A stretch of DNA of 64,000 bases from Apostichopus japonicus (GCF_037975245.1 NC_092574.1:7440213-7504212), one strand, 5' to 3'. Shown: positions 24,201-33,290, counted from the stretch's first letter. Notes: generated from the sequence alone by a model not told the origin. Translations and numbers: made by a program.

Positions 24201-24621
24201 ACTACAACTGCGCATGACTGATAATATACGTCATGAAAGGCGCTATAGTTTCGATAGGGATGCAGATGAAGAAACGTTGAGAGATTTTGAAGAAAATAGG
24301 CGGGAAAGTTTATCTTCACTCTTTGATCAAGCTACAGCAGCTGAAAGTGATTTTGATAGCAATAACGACTGTGAAGGTGCTCAGACTAATAACGAAACTG
24401 GCGGTGAGTTTATAGGCCAAGAACGTCCGGAGATCGCTATAGAACCGCATATAACAAAAACTGATGTGGCAGAACAAAATGACAGGGTGGAACCTGGATT
24501 TGCAAGAGTTACCTCGGACGAGATAGACGAAGAGGTCAAAGACTTGATTGAGGAAATGCAGCAAGTTCAACGAAGATTATTACAAGTTAATGGAAATACT
24601 AGGATGATATACTATGTATGA
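1687..24621 (+). CDS. GABBR2: GABA-B receptor subunit 2-like (11 exons, 5' end outside window)
   Basis: Class C G-protein-coupled receptor of the plasma membrane. Eleven exons (1687-1752, 4135-4323, 5412-5633, 6830-6980, 8290-8440, 10704-10836, 12860-12976, 16235-16354, 17731-18069, 22659-22826, 23797-24621) join in frame, all with AG acceptors and GT donors, to give 826 residues ending in TGA. The order is late Venus-flytrap lobe, TM1-TM7, coiled coil, acidic tail. The string [17 protein letters not shown] before TM6 is nearly that of vertebrate GABBR2 and unlike GABBR1. Two residues that contact GABA in GABBR1 are changed: the Tyr of its FYET motif is Gln in SFQET, and the Glu before APLAYD is His in HAPQTYD. 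The Trp of GWY is kept. This fits a non-GABA-binding, G-protein-coupling subunit. The signal peptide and first lobe must lie upstream of the window. Echinoderm GABA-B paralogues may have diverged, so one-to-one orthology is not certain. Confidence 0.93.
2078..2134. repeat. (TA)n microsatellite
   Basis: About 55 bases of alternating TA in a GABBR2 intron. Confidence 0.95.
2549..2652. repeat. (ATT)n followed by (AT)n microsatellite
   Basis: A trinucleotide ATT run changes into AT dinucleotides. The second U2-headed SINE-like copy is inserted at its right edge. Confidence 0.93.
2651..2838 (+). mobile_element. SINE-like retroposon with U2 snRNA-like head, copy 2
   Basis: Same body and tail as the copy at 735-934, but truncated at the 5' end by about 17 bases. 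It starts within the ggccttttggctaag part of the U2-like head. It shares the diagnostic change gatcaTgtg (U2 has gatcaAgtg) and lacks 4 bases (atgc) of the 3' hairpin. It is inserted in an AT microsatellite and ends in a run of eight A. Confidence 0.72.
3630..3860. repeat. Cluster of short agagtg/cactct motifs
   Basis: AGAGTG and its complement recur about ten times within 230 bases, in both directions, for example gagtgag, cactctttcgaggagtg and cactctcagagagtgag. Similar clusters appear near 19500-19610 and 53580-53690. They may be decayed miniature elements with these ends. No boundaries could be set. Confidence 0.4.
4135..4323 (+). CDS. GABBR2: GABBR2-like exon: flytrap lobe ([15 protein letters not shown])
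   Basis: 63 codons, phase 0/0, acceptor caacag and donor gtacgt. It starts [20 protein letters not shown]. The aligned Trp of GWY is the ligand-contacting tryptophan of GABBR1 and is conserved. The NMYG and REWW residues look more like GABBR2. An open frame continues past the donor into a minisatellite; that extension is not coding. Confidence 0.92.
4434..4665. repeat. G-rich minisatellite of 6/12-bp units (gggcgtgg-acat)
   Basis: About 230 bases of variants of gggcgtgggcat and gggcgtggacat, starting about 110 bases behind a GABBR2 donor site. The unit length, a multiple of three, and the lack of T-rich codons keep several frames open on both strands. The apparent Gly/His/Val/Met- or Pro/Arg/Thr-rich proteins there are artefacts. 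Runs of GGG every few bases on the + strand could form G-quadruplexes in DNA or pre-mRNA. Confidence 0.92.
5412..5633 (+). CDS. GABBR2: GABBR2-like exon: flytrap lobe ([12 protein letters not shown])
   Basis: 74 codons, phase 0/0, acceptor tttag and donor gtgagt. It follows the previous exon directly, giving [18 protein letters not shown], as in the SQEFVEKL region of GABBR1. It holds the family motif YDAVW and a possible N-glycosylation sequon (NTS). The residue in place of the GABA-contacting Glu is His. Confidence 0.92.
6308..6510. repeat. AT-rich microsatellite with tatatagttatata units
   Basis: Interrupted TA dinucleotides and repeated atatagtt units in the intron before the exon at 6830. 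Confidence 0.9.
6658..6730 (+). repeat. Degenerate tRNA-derived SINE fragment
   Basis: aatagctcagttggtaaag matches an A-box/D-arm, and ggtagtcactattctgaca may be a decayed B-box region. No terminator or tail was defined. It is weak support for an old tRNA-headed SINE in the GABBR2 intron. Confidence 0.35.
6830..6980 (+). CDS. GABBR2: GABBR2-like exon: end of the ectodomain
   Basis: 151 nt, starts in phase 0 and ends after the first base of a codon. Acceptor ttgcag, donor gtaagt. It encodes [20 protein letters not shown] and the rest of the lobe, equivalent to the GxVxFxxxGxR/xG strands of GABBR1/2. NMT and NGT are possible N-glycosylation sites. Confidence 0.9.
7306..7880. repeat. Pair of ~105-bp imperfect direct repeats
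   Basis: The stretch starting agtgtcttataaaa at 7306 returns at 7776, 470 bases later, with about 80% identity over roughly 105 bases: gcgtg, tttcttagca and catttctc blocks in the same order. It could be a partial tandem duplication or the remains of short terminal repeats. No coding sequence lies between. Confidence 0.6.
8290..8440 (+). CDS. GABBR2: GABBR2-like exon: linker and TM1
   Basis: 151 nt between acceptor tttcag and donor gtaagt. It completes the split Asp codon, then encodes a hydrophobic helix ([20 protein letters not shown]) followed by [10 protein letters not shown]. The FN-(I/V)K-R pattern after TM1 is typical of GABA-B subunits. Confidence 0.92.
10704..10836 (+). CDS. GABBR2: GABBR2-like exon: TM2 and first outer loop
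   Basis: 133 nt, acceptor ttacag, donor gtaagt, ending in phase 0. It encodes [20 protein letters not shown] and then [10 protein letters not shown] and PLCT. The family pattern is K-(M/L)SSPYMNN before TM2. The Cys of PLCT is the conserved partner in the disulphide with the second outer loop Cys. Confidence 0.92.
10958..11344. mobile_element. hAT-type miniature transposon with 8-bp target duplication
   Basis: The ends cagtggcggagc and gctccgccactg are perfect 12-bp inverted repeats. They are flanked by the 8-bp direct repeat ttttggag at 10950-10957 and 11345-11352, the hAT hallmark. The 387-bp body has no transposase. It contains a cassette near 11190-11280 ending gcgctccgcttagatag that recurs in other elements of this window. 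It lies in the GABBR2 intron after the TM2 exon. A related copy is at 47535-47891. Confidence 0.93.
12860..12976 (+). CDS. GABBR2: GABBR2-like exon: TM3
   Basis: 39 codons, phase 0/0, acceptor of the ctctcag type, donor gtaagt. It encodes TM3 with [18 protein letters not shown], close to the family pattern TTAFGAMFAKTWRVHAI, then the start of inner loop 2 (RVIKRK), which is basic as in G-protein-coupling subunits. A 191-residue open frame around it is intron read-through. Confidence 0.92.
14200..15035. mobile_element. Fold-back element with ~90-bp terminal inverted repeats
   Basis: The left arm (about 14200-14290: cgcgtaatttttttcctagg, then agggttaggggcaattatca and the gcgcatgcgtgttactcg end) returns in reverse complement at about 14935-15030 with few changes. 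The 650-bp centre is AT-rich without a transposase. No sure target duplication was found at the outer ends, so the class is open. Confidence 0.78.
16235..16354 (+). CDS. GABBR2: GABBR2-like exon: inner loop 2 and TM4
   Basis: 40 codons, phase 0/0, acceptor ctacag, donor gtaagt. It reads [20 protein letters not shown], then [12 protein letters not shown]. It matches the vertebrate order VGGMLLIDLCIL...W..VDPL. About 3.3 kb of intron precede it, with no other exon found there. Confidence 0.92.
17731..18069 (+). CDS. GABBR2: GABBR2-like exon: TM5-TM7
   Basis: 113 codons, phase 0/0, acceptor cttgcag, donor gtaaga. It encodes outer loop 2 with the conserved Cys (EVCSSDNQ), TM5 ([14 protein letters not shown]), the GABBR2-type loop [15 protein letters not shown]6 ([15 protein letters not shown]) and TM7 ending LCLLFVPK. 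The FVPK motif closes the TM7 bundle in all GABA-B subunits. This is the best diagnostic exon of the gene. Confidence 0.96.
18127..18272. repeat. Long (AT)n microsatellite
   Basis: About 140 bases of nearly pure AT directly downstream of the TM5-TM7 exon. Confidence 0.96.
18273..22658. other. GABBR2 intron, no exon or clear element seen
   Basis: About 4.4 kb between the TM7 exon and the coiled-coil exon. Only low-complexity stretches were seen: CT-rich DNA near 18460-18760, G or C runs near 21080, 21465 and 22015, and a (GACC)n tract at 22390-22411. Short open frames here lack any recognisable motif. Confidence 0.6.
22659..22826 (+). CDS. GABBR2: GABBR2-like exon: C-tail, start of coiled coil
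   Basis: 56 codons, phase 0/0, acceptor tttctcag, donor gtaagt. After a basic, Gly-rich stretch it encodes a helix with heptad spacing ([20 protein letters not shown], then EKEK). GABBR2 has its heterodimerising coiled coil at this place. The frame is kept from FVPK, but the sequence itself is divergent. Confidence 0.85.
23094..23675. mobile_element. TTAA-bounded fold-back miniature element
   Basis: Both ends carry TTAA and inverted repeats: TTAAAGGATTGGTTCAG at the left, and CTGAACCAATTCTTTAA at the right. Further inward, reverse-complementary blocks recur (gtatgaaagagcacaa against the tcctctttcatatgac region, and gtgacgtcacatcctcac against gtgaggatgtgacatcat), so most of the 580 bp can fold on itself. 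A TTAA target suggests a piggyBac- or Kolobok-type non-autonomous element. It sits in the last GABBR2 intron. Confidence 0.75.
23797..24621 (+). CDS. GABBR2: GABBR2-like last exon: acidic cytoplasmic tail
   Basis: 274 codons and TGA, acceptor cacacag, phase 0. It begins [19 protein letters not shown], which continues the coiled coil. A long Ser/Asp/Glu-rich tail follows, with many possible kinase sites, and a second short helix near the end ([18 protein letters not shown]). No known domain was recognised in the tail. ATTAAA at 24628-24633 lies right behind the stop and could be part of a poly(A) signal, though it is very close. Confidence 0.88.
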   Translation: MDHKIAQLEQILRLLDKGGTPEVFSKSNVNSSRHHHVLVLEQLLELPETSIDNTSTDDKEDTEFESDNTDHLTNHVGITEHRKSSNSDSDDVTETNRLFVTSNSRDSEVYISSDGTATFTESRTTSSGKDVGLQTLQLRMTDNIRHERRYSFDRDADEETLRDFEENRRESLSSLFDQATAAESDFDSNNDCEGAQTNNETGGEFIGQERPEIAIEPHITKTDVAEQNDRVEPGFARVTSDEIDEEVKDLIEEMQQVQRRLLQVNGNTRMIYYV

Positions 24622-24944
24622 ATATTCATTAAACTTAGTCCTGACGTCACAATTTCGGACGGTCATACGGCACACTGGAATTCAAAATGGAGGTTGTGAC
24701 CCCCCCCCCCTTCCCCCTTTTTTGTGAGGGTCACTAAATTATTATATTTGGAATCTCAAAACTATTTCGGAGGATTGCAAAAACATGCGGAAGACGGAAG
24801 AAAGAAATTGCTGATATTTATGGGGTAGCTAGAAAAATTACTACATAAGTTGCAAACTATACCAAAATTGTTGAACTGAATACCTATACTTAATACTCAA
24901 AATGGATGCCTCCTCCCTGTAGACCCCTTTTCCAGATCACAACA

Positions 24945-27150
24945 AAGCTATACAGACCCCCCTCCCCCCCCCAACAAAAAATGCTCTGATAAATGAAGAC
25001 AAGATGTACTGAAAGTATGTCTCCTTCCCTCTCTGGACCTTTCTCATTCTTGGTCATCATCAACTGTTTAATTTCCATTTTTATGGGAACTCCAGATGTC
25101 TGTATTCATCTACTCTAATGGATTAGATGAGGTTAATAAAACTCCTTCACACAGGAATAAAGGACGGACATCCCCAATTTGTCGTTTAAAACTAACAAGT
25201 AATATCAGCCACTCTTAAAGCCTCTAACATTTTATTCATTTGAACCAATAAATTCTTCTCACAGATTTTTGTATCTGCAGATTGACCTTGGCAAAACAAA
25301 GACACAACGGTAAGGCATTTCGTTGATTCGATACATCTGATATGCGAGAATTCTAGCCGGGCGCGTAGCCGGAATTTTCCAAGGGAGGGGCGAAACTGTA
25401 GAATCGGCATTGCAAACTATCTAAGCGTAGCGCCACCATGATTTGCGCAAAGCGTACACGAAAATTTTGGCTGAAAATGCCTCCCAGATCGCTGGAAATG
25501 GCACTTCCCAGGCCTTGTAGGTTGCATCTTAGCATTTTCTCTTTTGAAAATACTAGCGATATCACATAAACATTAAAAATTAAAATTAAAAATAAACTCA
25601 AGGGGGCGGCAGCCCCCTTCGCCCCCACCCTCGGCTACGCGCCTAATTCTAGCCAGTTTTCAACGTCCTATGAACTGCAAGGTGCCTCTTAGGGAGGGAA
25701 AGGTTTTTATTTTCAGGGTTCGATTAACATTAATAAAGCAAACCAAATTAACTAGCTGTGGAGGGGATAAGGGGGGAGAGGACAGGCAACAACTATTTAA
25801 GGAGGGGAAGATTTTGAACTGAAGTTTTTGTCGCTACAGGGCAATACCTTTAATGTCCACATCTCCACCCCCCTCCCAACCCCCTTCAACCTTTGCATAA
25901 AAATACCTTGCATTTAGGCCTAATTAAAAAACTAAGCTATAGTCTTTATTTGCCGTCAGAATGTATCATTTGGTGCCAGAATTCCCCTCCCTCACCTCGG
26001 TAGGTTATCTAGTGTATAACACTGAAGGAAACATGATTACCCCGTGACCCGACATGACTCAATGTCCCACAGGGCAGGGACAACAATAACGACGTCAGTT
26101 GGACCTGCCTGTCCAATGTTTATCATCATTTATATCACTACGAATCAGTTTCAAGGTGCAATATAACGAGCTTTCAGAAACATAAAGTTACGGCGAGTGT
26201 AAAGCTGTTGAGAGATACAGCTGATTGCCTTGTAAATAAATTTAGTGGTATTCAAAATCTTAAGAAAAAAATTTTCAATAAAAATCATACAGAAAAATAG
26301 AATACTTATCACTAGTTATGTTTATTTGTATAATAAAATTTTACTTATTTGTTTCCTTTTTTCTACATGAACAATTCATACGTCTTTTATCTCTAGCTTC
26401 CTCTGTATTACCACCTTTAAAAAAAGAAGAATTTTATATATTTTTTAAGACATATTATTATATATCTTCCTAATTCACAAAGCTAAAACCCCTACTAACT
26501 ATTGTTCTATTTAATTCGTTAAAAGAGAGAAGCACTTCTTTAAGTTAAATTAGCATTACATTTGTCAATAGCTGGGCAATATTGTCAGCAAAATTTAATT
26601 CAAAGTTTGTGCGAACAAACGAAACAGAATTCCTAAATTTGTTATTCTACTTTGCAAGAAGTAGCTACAACATGTAATAGACATAAGTTATAGTCATAAC
26701 TGTTCCTAAACTTTCTGCATAAAATACTTTTTTGTTCTTACAAAATTGAACAGGCAAGAAAGGGTCAAAGATATTTTTTAATTATTTAATAGTATTATTT
26801 TTAAATGTTTGGGTTAAACGGATTCAAAATTTCTAGCGAAACTTGAAATAGTTGAAAGGAAAAAAAATCTTGTCCTATTGTGAGTTTATCTGAGGAGAAG
26901 ATAACAATTCGTTGCAGAATGTCAAGGGTCACAAAACATGATTTAATAAATATACAGACATCAAAATCAATGTCCTCATGTTTGTCTTCTTTTTCTTGAA
27001 TATCCTTCACCTTTGTGGTAGTGGGTGCGACATAATCTCCAATCTCCAAAGGTAAAGGATTTCGTTCGTGAAATCGGTCACCACATTTTTGAAGCTATTT
27101 ATTTCGTCACCTCTGTATGAAAAAAAAACTGTAGCATATTAAAGCGCTCC
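24945..27150. repeat. Long dispersed repeat, copy A (2 kb plus an insertion)
   Basis: This segment returns in the same orientation at 48290-50212 with high identity. It starts near agctatacagacccc and ends near gtcacctctgtatgaaaa. Copy A has an extra 288-bp hAT element (25357-25644). Neither end shows inverted repeats or long terminal repeats. On the - strand a short frame (27049-26801) is shared with copy B through the string DILQRIVIFSSDKLTIGQDF. The two copies differ there by in-frame gaps of 24 bases and by one 7-base gap, so coding is uncertain. Confidence 0.9.
25357..25644. mobile_element. hAT-type miniature transposon (empty site known in paralogue)
   Basis: The ends gggcgcgtagcc and ggctacgcgcct are inverted repeats, flanked by the 8-bp duplication aattctag at 25349-25356 and 25645-25652. 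The paralogous segment near 48740 reads gagaaatctagccag with no insertion and a single target copy, so the boundaries are confirmed from the sequence. The body carries the cassette actatctaagcgtagcgcc in inverse orientation to the element at 10958. Confidence 0.94.
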
Positions 27151-27159
27151 TGTCAAGGA

Positions 27160-27570
27160 GAGGGGTAGTAGCCATCACACTTGGCCGCTTGGGAACCTTG
27201 TCAGGGGGAGGGGCCGCGCATCTCAATTTGCCCGCGTGTGAACCTTGTCATGGGGAGGGGGCCGCGCTACTCGCATAGGTCACTTCGGATTGCCTGCGAT
27301 CTCCTTTGACATAACTCACTTACCCACCCAGGGATTTAACCGTGCTGATCAGTCGTATCACAGACGGAACTACCAATTACACCAGTTTGGTTCCCAAGGA
27401 AATAAACTTCGTTTCTTACCTTTATACTTCTGCTTGTCCCAAAGAACAGAAAATTAAAAGGCTCTGCAGGGGGCTTGAACTCTTAACATTGTGTTTGTCT
27501 GTCTCTCTCATTCCACAGCACTAACCACTGCGCCACAGCAATTGTTTCCAATATTTCAACTTCAGAATGG
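27160..27570 (-). repeat. GC-rich units followed by two tRNA-like modules (single copy)
   Basis: About 100 bases of ccttgtcagggggaggggcc-like units are followed by two tRNA-like modules on the - strand. One has A-box tggtgtaattggtag and B-box ggttaaatccc. The second has tggcgcagtggttag and agttcaagcccc, then TTTT. The same order is found at 43480-44030, where the second module is amplified. Confidence 0.7.
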
Positions 27571-27769
27571 ATGGAGGAAACTGCAAAAGTAATCATTTCA
27601 TAACAATATAGCAAAGATAATTTACGATCGGTTTAGAGACTAAAAGTGAAAATAATCGGTTTTTCAGATTTCCGGGGAATATGGAAACTTGTTCAAAGCT
27701 GTCACTGGACCAGGGATGTGCCCACGTATCCAAAGGGCAAGTATATGTCACGTCCGGTTCATTTGTTAT

Positions 27770-28060
27770 AGGGGGTTCAAGGTCAAAAATGTCGTTCCTT
27801 CCAAAAAAGGTCAAAAATCGTGAGAGTGATCGATTTCCACGAAACATGCAACGATGAGGTGTGAGGTCATAAGGAAAGATCACCTGAAAACTTTCGGCCA
27901 TGAGGTCACCGGGTCAAATGTCAATCACAGGTCAAAAATTTAATTCATCAATTTTTTTTTTATTGGATATGGTAAGTCAGACCACCAAAAATGGTCATTT
28001 TTTTTTTTTTTTTGCTGACCTGAGGTCATTTCAATCTAAGATGGCTGCCACTCAATGTTA
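27770..28060. repeat. GGTCA-rich stretch
   Basis: aaggtcaaaa, tgaggtcacc, gggtcaaat and ctgacctgaggtcattt recur within 290 bases. It resembles the larger array at 55680-57750 but is not clearly periodic. Confidence 0.5.
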
Positions 28061-28739
28061 ACCCCAATCCCTAGGGTTAGCTTGGGATTAGCATATTCGA
28101 CTCCTGTGTGTACACGATATGGTTTTTCAGGACACAAATTGGTGTCATGATGTTACTCGATGCGTACTATCACGTGATGATCTTATACTTGTTTCAAGTC
28201 GGGAACCAAGGGGGTGTCCCCAAAAACAAACAAGGAAAGGGGTTATGCAGAGGGGAGTTGTATATTTGGGTTAGGAGAAACCATACCTACAGTTTCAAGA
28301 CATAGTTGACGCTTCACATGCGCCATGCAAGAGCTAGGCCCCTTCAAAGGAGGACACATCATGTGGATATGTGGTAAAAAGCCGACATTTAGCGAAATCA
28401 TGTACCCTAGAGCCTGTGGCCTCGGACTTGAAATTGACAGTGCACCCACTTATGTGTGTCTGCTACTCACTACTGATAACTTGGCCTGATTTCAGTTCGA
28501 TCTAAGGTGGTATATAAAACTATTCATATGTAGACGTCGGCGCAGGCGTCCCTGTATAGGGTAGCAACTACCGGTGAAAAACAACTATTTTTGAGGTGGC
28601 CTCCAAAACGTATAGACTATGCCCCCTTCCCGATAATTAATGCTACCGTAAGGGTTGTCTACATGTACCTAAACTTGCGTCTCCCACATAACAAAAAATT
28701 AGCCCTGTCATATACCCTCAGTGGAAAGGGAGGGGTACC

Positions 28740-29870
28740 AAAAAGAGGTACTTTTCAACTTTTCAAAACAAAAACACCTATTTTTGGCGCAAATAGAAAT
28801 AATATAGACAAAAAAGCCTTTCCCGGTCAGATAATTATTACACGAAAGTGATGTATAACGACAAGGATGTCTTCTACTCCACGTGTAATTTTACCCCTTG
28901 CAATTTTTGCCAAAATTGACCCGAACTCGATTTCGCCCAAATGACGTAACAGGAGTTAATCGCAAAGGTGATAAATGTGTATCTTTTCTGGTAGTTCGCG
29001 ACATGCTGATTACGAATCTGAGGTTTATTTTGGAATTGGGTATTGGGTTTCAGAGAGGACAAGAGAGGGGATGAAAAGAGGGGGTTTCCCAAATTTTGCA
29101 CTTATAAAGAACACGTATTTCTATCTTGTACTTTGGGACCCATATCTCCCGAACGGAAGCAGATATGGATCTGGGAGTTGCAGATTTGGGCTCCTGAGCA
29201 TCGATTAACTCCTGTTACGTCATTTGGGCGAAATCGAGTTTGGGTCAATTTTTGGCCAAAATTGCAAGGGATAGTTACCCTTACGGATTTTTTAAAATCA
29301 GGTTTTTTGCCTCCCACGCACTCAAAATACATCCAATTCGAAAATAAACTTCAGATTCGTAATCAGCGTGTCGCGAACTACCAGAAAAGATACACATTTA
29401 TCGCTTTTGCGACAACAAGTTTTTTCCCCTCAAAAACAAGTACGACGAAAAACTTTTAGGACGAACAAAGGCTTAAAATCTTTTGTTGTCCCTAAAAGTT
29501 TTTCCATTTTCTTTTGTTCATGTCAAGTTGCAAACTGAGCGAAAAAAGTGTCATAAGAGGGCGCAAAGGCGATAAATGTGTATCTTTTCTGGTAGTTCGC
29601 GACATGCTGATTACGAATCTGAGGTTTATTTTCGAATTGGGTACCAACATGAGGTAATTTCTTTAACTTTGCAAGAAAAAACACCTATTTTTGGCGCAAA
29701 TAGAAATAATATAGACAAAAAAGCTTTTCCCGGTCAGATAATTACACGAAAGTGATGTACAACAAAGACAAGGGTGTCTTCTGCTCCACATCTAATTTTA
29801 ATGTCGATGGATATTTCAGAGAGGACAAGAGAGGGGCTGAAAAGAGGGGGTTTCCCAAATTTTGGTCATT
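28740..29870. repeat. Modular inverted/tandem repeat, locus 1
   Basis: Five modules of 85-190 bp are arranged in mixed orientation. One 85-bp module (gataaatgtgtatcttttct, then ggtagttcgcgacatgctga, gattacgaatctgaggttta) stands forward at about 28965-29045, inverted at 29330-29410 and forward again at 29570-29650. A second module (ttgggcgaaatcgagtttgg) is inverted at about 28905 and forward at 29225. The same modules make a 766-bp tandem at 45225-46760. Short open frames are module fragments, not genes. Confidence 0.88.
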
Positions 29871-29999
29871 AAAACAACTTTTGTGACGAGATTCGCAGCG
29901 AACTCAATAAATTATCTTGACCAACATGTTTAATGACCTTAGGCCTATGTTATGAGACCATTTGAGTTGTTTCGTTGTAAATGTAATGATTTCAAATGG

Positions 30000-32900
30000 A
30001 TATGCATCTAGCATGTCATTGCTAGTTTATTTATTTTTTCAATTAATACGTCGATATATTATGCGGTGTTTGTCCCACATGGCTTGCCATAGACGCACAC
30101 GGTCGTGGTCAAAGGTTAAGCAACGGAGCGCGAATTATGATCTGTATATAAAGCTCACGAAAGGTTACACGAGCAGTGCAGTTCGCTTCCTGGCAGCCGT
30201 TGGCTAACAATTCATACGTAATTGTAATTTGTAGCCTATTCTGTATGGGGGGTAACTGTCAAAGAATGTGAATGACAGATATATCCGCCTGCTCGAAGGT
30301 TGTGTATTAGTTTTGTGGAGCAAGTTAGTACTTCACATTGTTTGAGTCAGCGAGCGTGAGAAATTACGCTAGCATATCATATAATAGTATCGCTTAGGCC
30401 TAACGATAGGCTAGCTCACGTAGGCACTGGCGTCTATACTAGTTGGAATGCTAATCTAGGCCTAATATGATATTCACTAGACAATTAACGTAAGTTAAGT
30501 AAGTCACTTTATATCTTCCGACAAAATACTAGACCTAGCTGGTTGGGCCTAATTACTTTCTGGTTAAGGCTAGTACAGTTAGGGCTAGGCCTAACTTAAT
30601 TAGGCTAGGCCCAAATGTCTTTAAATTCCTACCAGAGTAGCCTACCATAGCCTAGGCTATGCCATCTAGCACTTAACAGTAACACATCCTCAAGAAACTA
30701 ACTCGCAGCCGGACAAATTAGCTTAGGATGAAAGCTCTCTCTTTCCTTTTTTTTCCATCATGACAGGCAAGGCCGTTGGTTTCTTCTCCAACTTTCAGGA
30801 ATAAAAACAATAGTTTCCTCCCTGAAATTATTTTTAGGGGTTGAAACCAACATTTTTCAGGGGAGGAAAGAAAGACGGCTTGGCTGTGGAAAGAATTAAT
30901 TTAGGTAGTGAAGCAACTGTACGTAGTAAATGTGTCTTGTGATTAAGGAGAGTTTGGTGAAAGAAAGGAACATATTTCAAAGAGACACTTGTACTTGTAG
31001 TAATTGAAGAAACTGGTAAATAGGAAAACAAGGAGAGGAACCAAGGAGGGCATACCTATAGGCTAAATTGTCTACTGTATGTTATTTCATTCCCACAATG
31101 AATGCCATTACAAGCAAACGACCCATTACCACTATGAATTCTATGCATGTAAATTACCCCATGTTCGCATACAATCCTATGCAAACAATCCGGCCTATTC
31201 ACAAACACTTTTTATCTTCCAATCACTAGGCTGAACAGTTACGCAAGGAATATACCTGGTCACATTTTCTATTTTCATACTATCACAACTTCCTTTAGCA
31301 ATATAGCTTACTCTACAAGAATATGCAGTCAGAGCCTACAGAACAACAGTCTCCTCCCTTGAAAATAGTATGTTAGTTTCCTTAACCATGTTATTTTTCA
31401 CCCTTAACTTTACCTTTCTCCCTTTAAATCTTTTCCTACAGTTATTCCACTTACAACATCTATTCTTTCCACATAGCCTAGCCAATATGCCTCCCATGAA
31501 AAACACCTTAGTTAACTCCCCTGAAAATGTTAGTTTCCAGTGAAAACGTACTTGACTCCCCTATGATGTAGGGGAGGTAAGTTACTCAACTTTTAAGTGG
31601 GAGGAAAATAACGTTGTTAGGGGAGGGAACAAATGGCCCCAGGCTAGGCCTACCACCAAATGAAAATGGGAAACCTAGGCTAGCCTACCAAAGCGAAGGC
31701 TAGATAGAGATGAGGACGAACTAGCCTATCCTAGGCTTCTTATACAAGCAACGGTACTTTGTAAAATGAAATTCTCAAGCAATTAGGCCTAGCTCTGTGG
31801 TCTAATTGATGTTAGTGATGGTTCAAGTATGAAGAAAACTCTCCATGCAAGCTGATGTTACCTAGCGTAGGCAACTAAATTGATATACATGTATTAATTT
31901 GATCAACTAGCATAATTTTGACCTGAATCTAGGCTTAACAGTATTGGTCCAACTCTCAGGATATCTTTATCAGATCATAGACTTCATTTGATGCCTAAGG
32001 CATGATTTTATGGTCTGCAGAACTGTTTCACTGAAACTTTGATTCTTATTAAACCGAATTCAAACTTTGCTAAGTCAACCTCTCATTGTTGAGTAATTGT
32101 CTTTAATTTGGTTTTTAATTTGAAAACATTGATTGAAAGTTGTGAGGAACACAACTCATGGTAAACACATATTAAGAGTATTGAGAGATAAGTACAATAT
32201 ATAGTATCTCTGTCCTTGTTGATATAGAATATTATTACACAGGTGCTAGAAGTCATGGAAGCACATGAGGGTTTACCATGAATATACTAGTATGTTGTTG
32301 GTACTTGTGTATTGGCTAAAAAGCCAGTTTTCATCTTTGCTAAGTGTACATGTTGTAGCTTAAGTGTCGGTCCTTATTTCACTTGTCAAGTTTCTCGTTT
32401 CAAGAATGATGTTTATTTCAGACATTTTTCAATTTTCCAGTTCCTCATGAATGTGCTTGCTAAGTTTGTTTAAACTAGTACATGCTCTCCAAATTGTTTG
32501 GCTAATGAAATGTTCTCAAATTGTGTTGAATTCATTCCTTTCAATCAGCTTGACCATTATAGTGAACAATATACATCAAAGGAAGTTTTGGCATTTTACG
32601 AAGTACTCCATAGGTTTGATAGCAATGTCTAGTAAGGTTCATTAAAAAGTCATATTGCAAGTATTAAAAATAAACAGGCAGTTAGTAACAAAAAGAGGTA
32701 CAGTTGTAAACATTCATCAAAAAGGTATCTGCATACGCAAACTGGAAGATGATCTTATGTAAAACTACTAAAAAAAAAATACTAAAATTTATTTCACACC
32801 AAAGTTATATATATACATATTGCTTTGATATTTGTCTTTACAGCATTGCATTGGCCACACTGATTCACAAGGAGACTCCATGAACTGTGACTGTAACATC

Positions 32901-33290
32901 CTGCTGGAGGTCTGAGACATTGAAGATTCTGTAATGCTTCCGTTTGGGTATGCAGTTTACTATAGTAACACAGAAATATTTAAGCTCTGGTATTTGTTTT
33001 GTTTATTTCTGCCATTAAACCACAATCATAAACATTTGTTTATACATAGTTATATCAAGGAGGCAGCAGTCAGGGTTGTTTAGGTAGTCAGGGGGAGAGA
33101 GGGGAGGAAGGGAGGGAGTGTATAAAAATGAGTCTAGTTGCAATGTCTAGCTGCTTTCCAATATATGAAATCTTCTTATCTTTTACAATACTGTCTCAGG
33201 TGAAAGAAGAAGATGAAGAAAATGGAAGTAAAATTGTGAGTCTTGGATGTCTGTAATGAAGCTGGATCAGGTTTAGTACTAGTGGTTGAA
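30000..33290. other. No gene recognised; AT-rich, taggcct-rich DNA
   Basis: No exon of a known family was found in 3.3 kb. Tracts rich in taggccta are frequent at 30390-30660 and 31630-31800. A TATA-like site lies at 30145-30153. Confidence 0.55.
30145..30153 (+). promoter_or_regulatory. Possible TATA box (tatataaag)
   Basis: TATATAAAG lies in a locally GC-richer stretch, with a pyrimidine/CA start-like site (gtgcagttc) about 30 bases downstream. No reading frame of note follows, so it may belong to a transposon or to nothing. Confidence 0.22.

Noticed and set aside
28874-29459. Several overlapping frames that recur at 45-46 kb
   Set aside because: They are fragments of the modular repeat read in different frames and strands. 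No frame is kept in preference to others.
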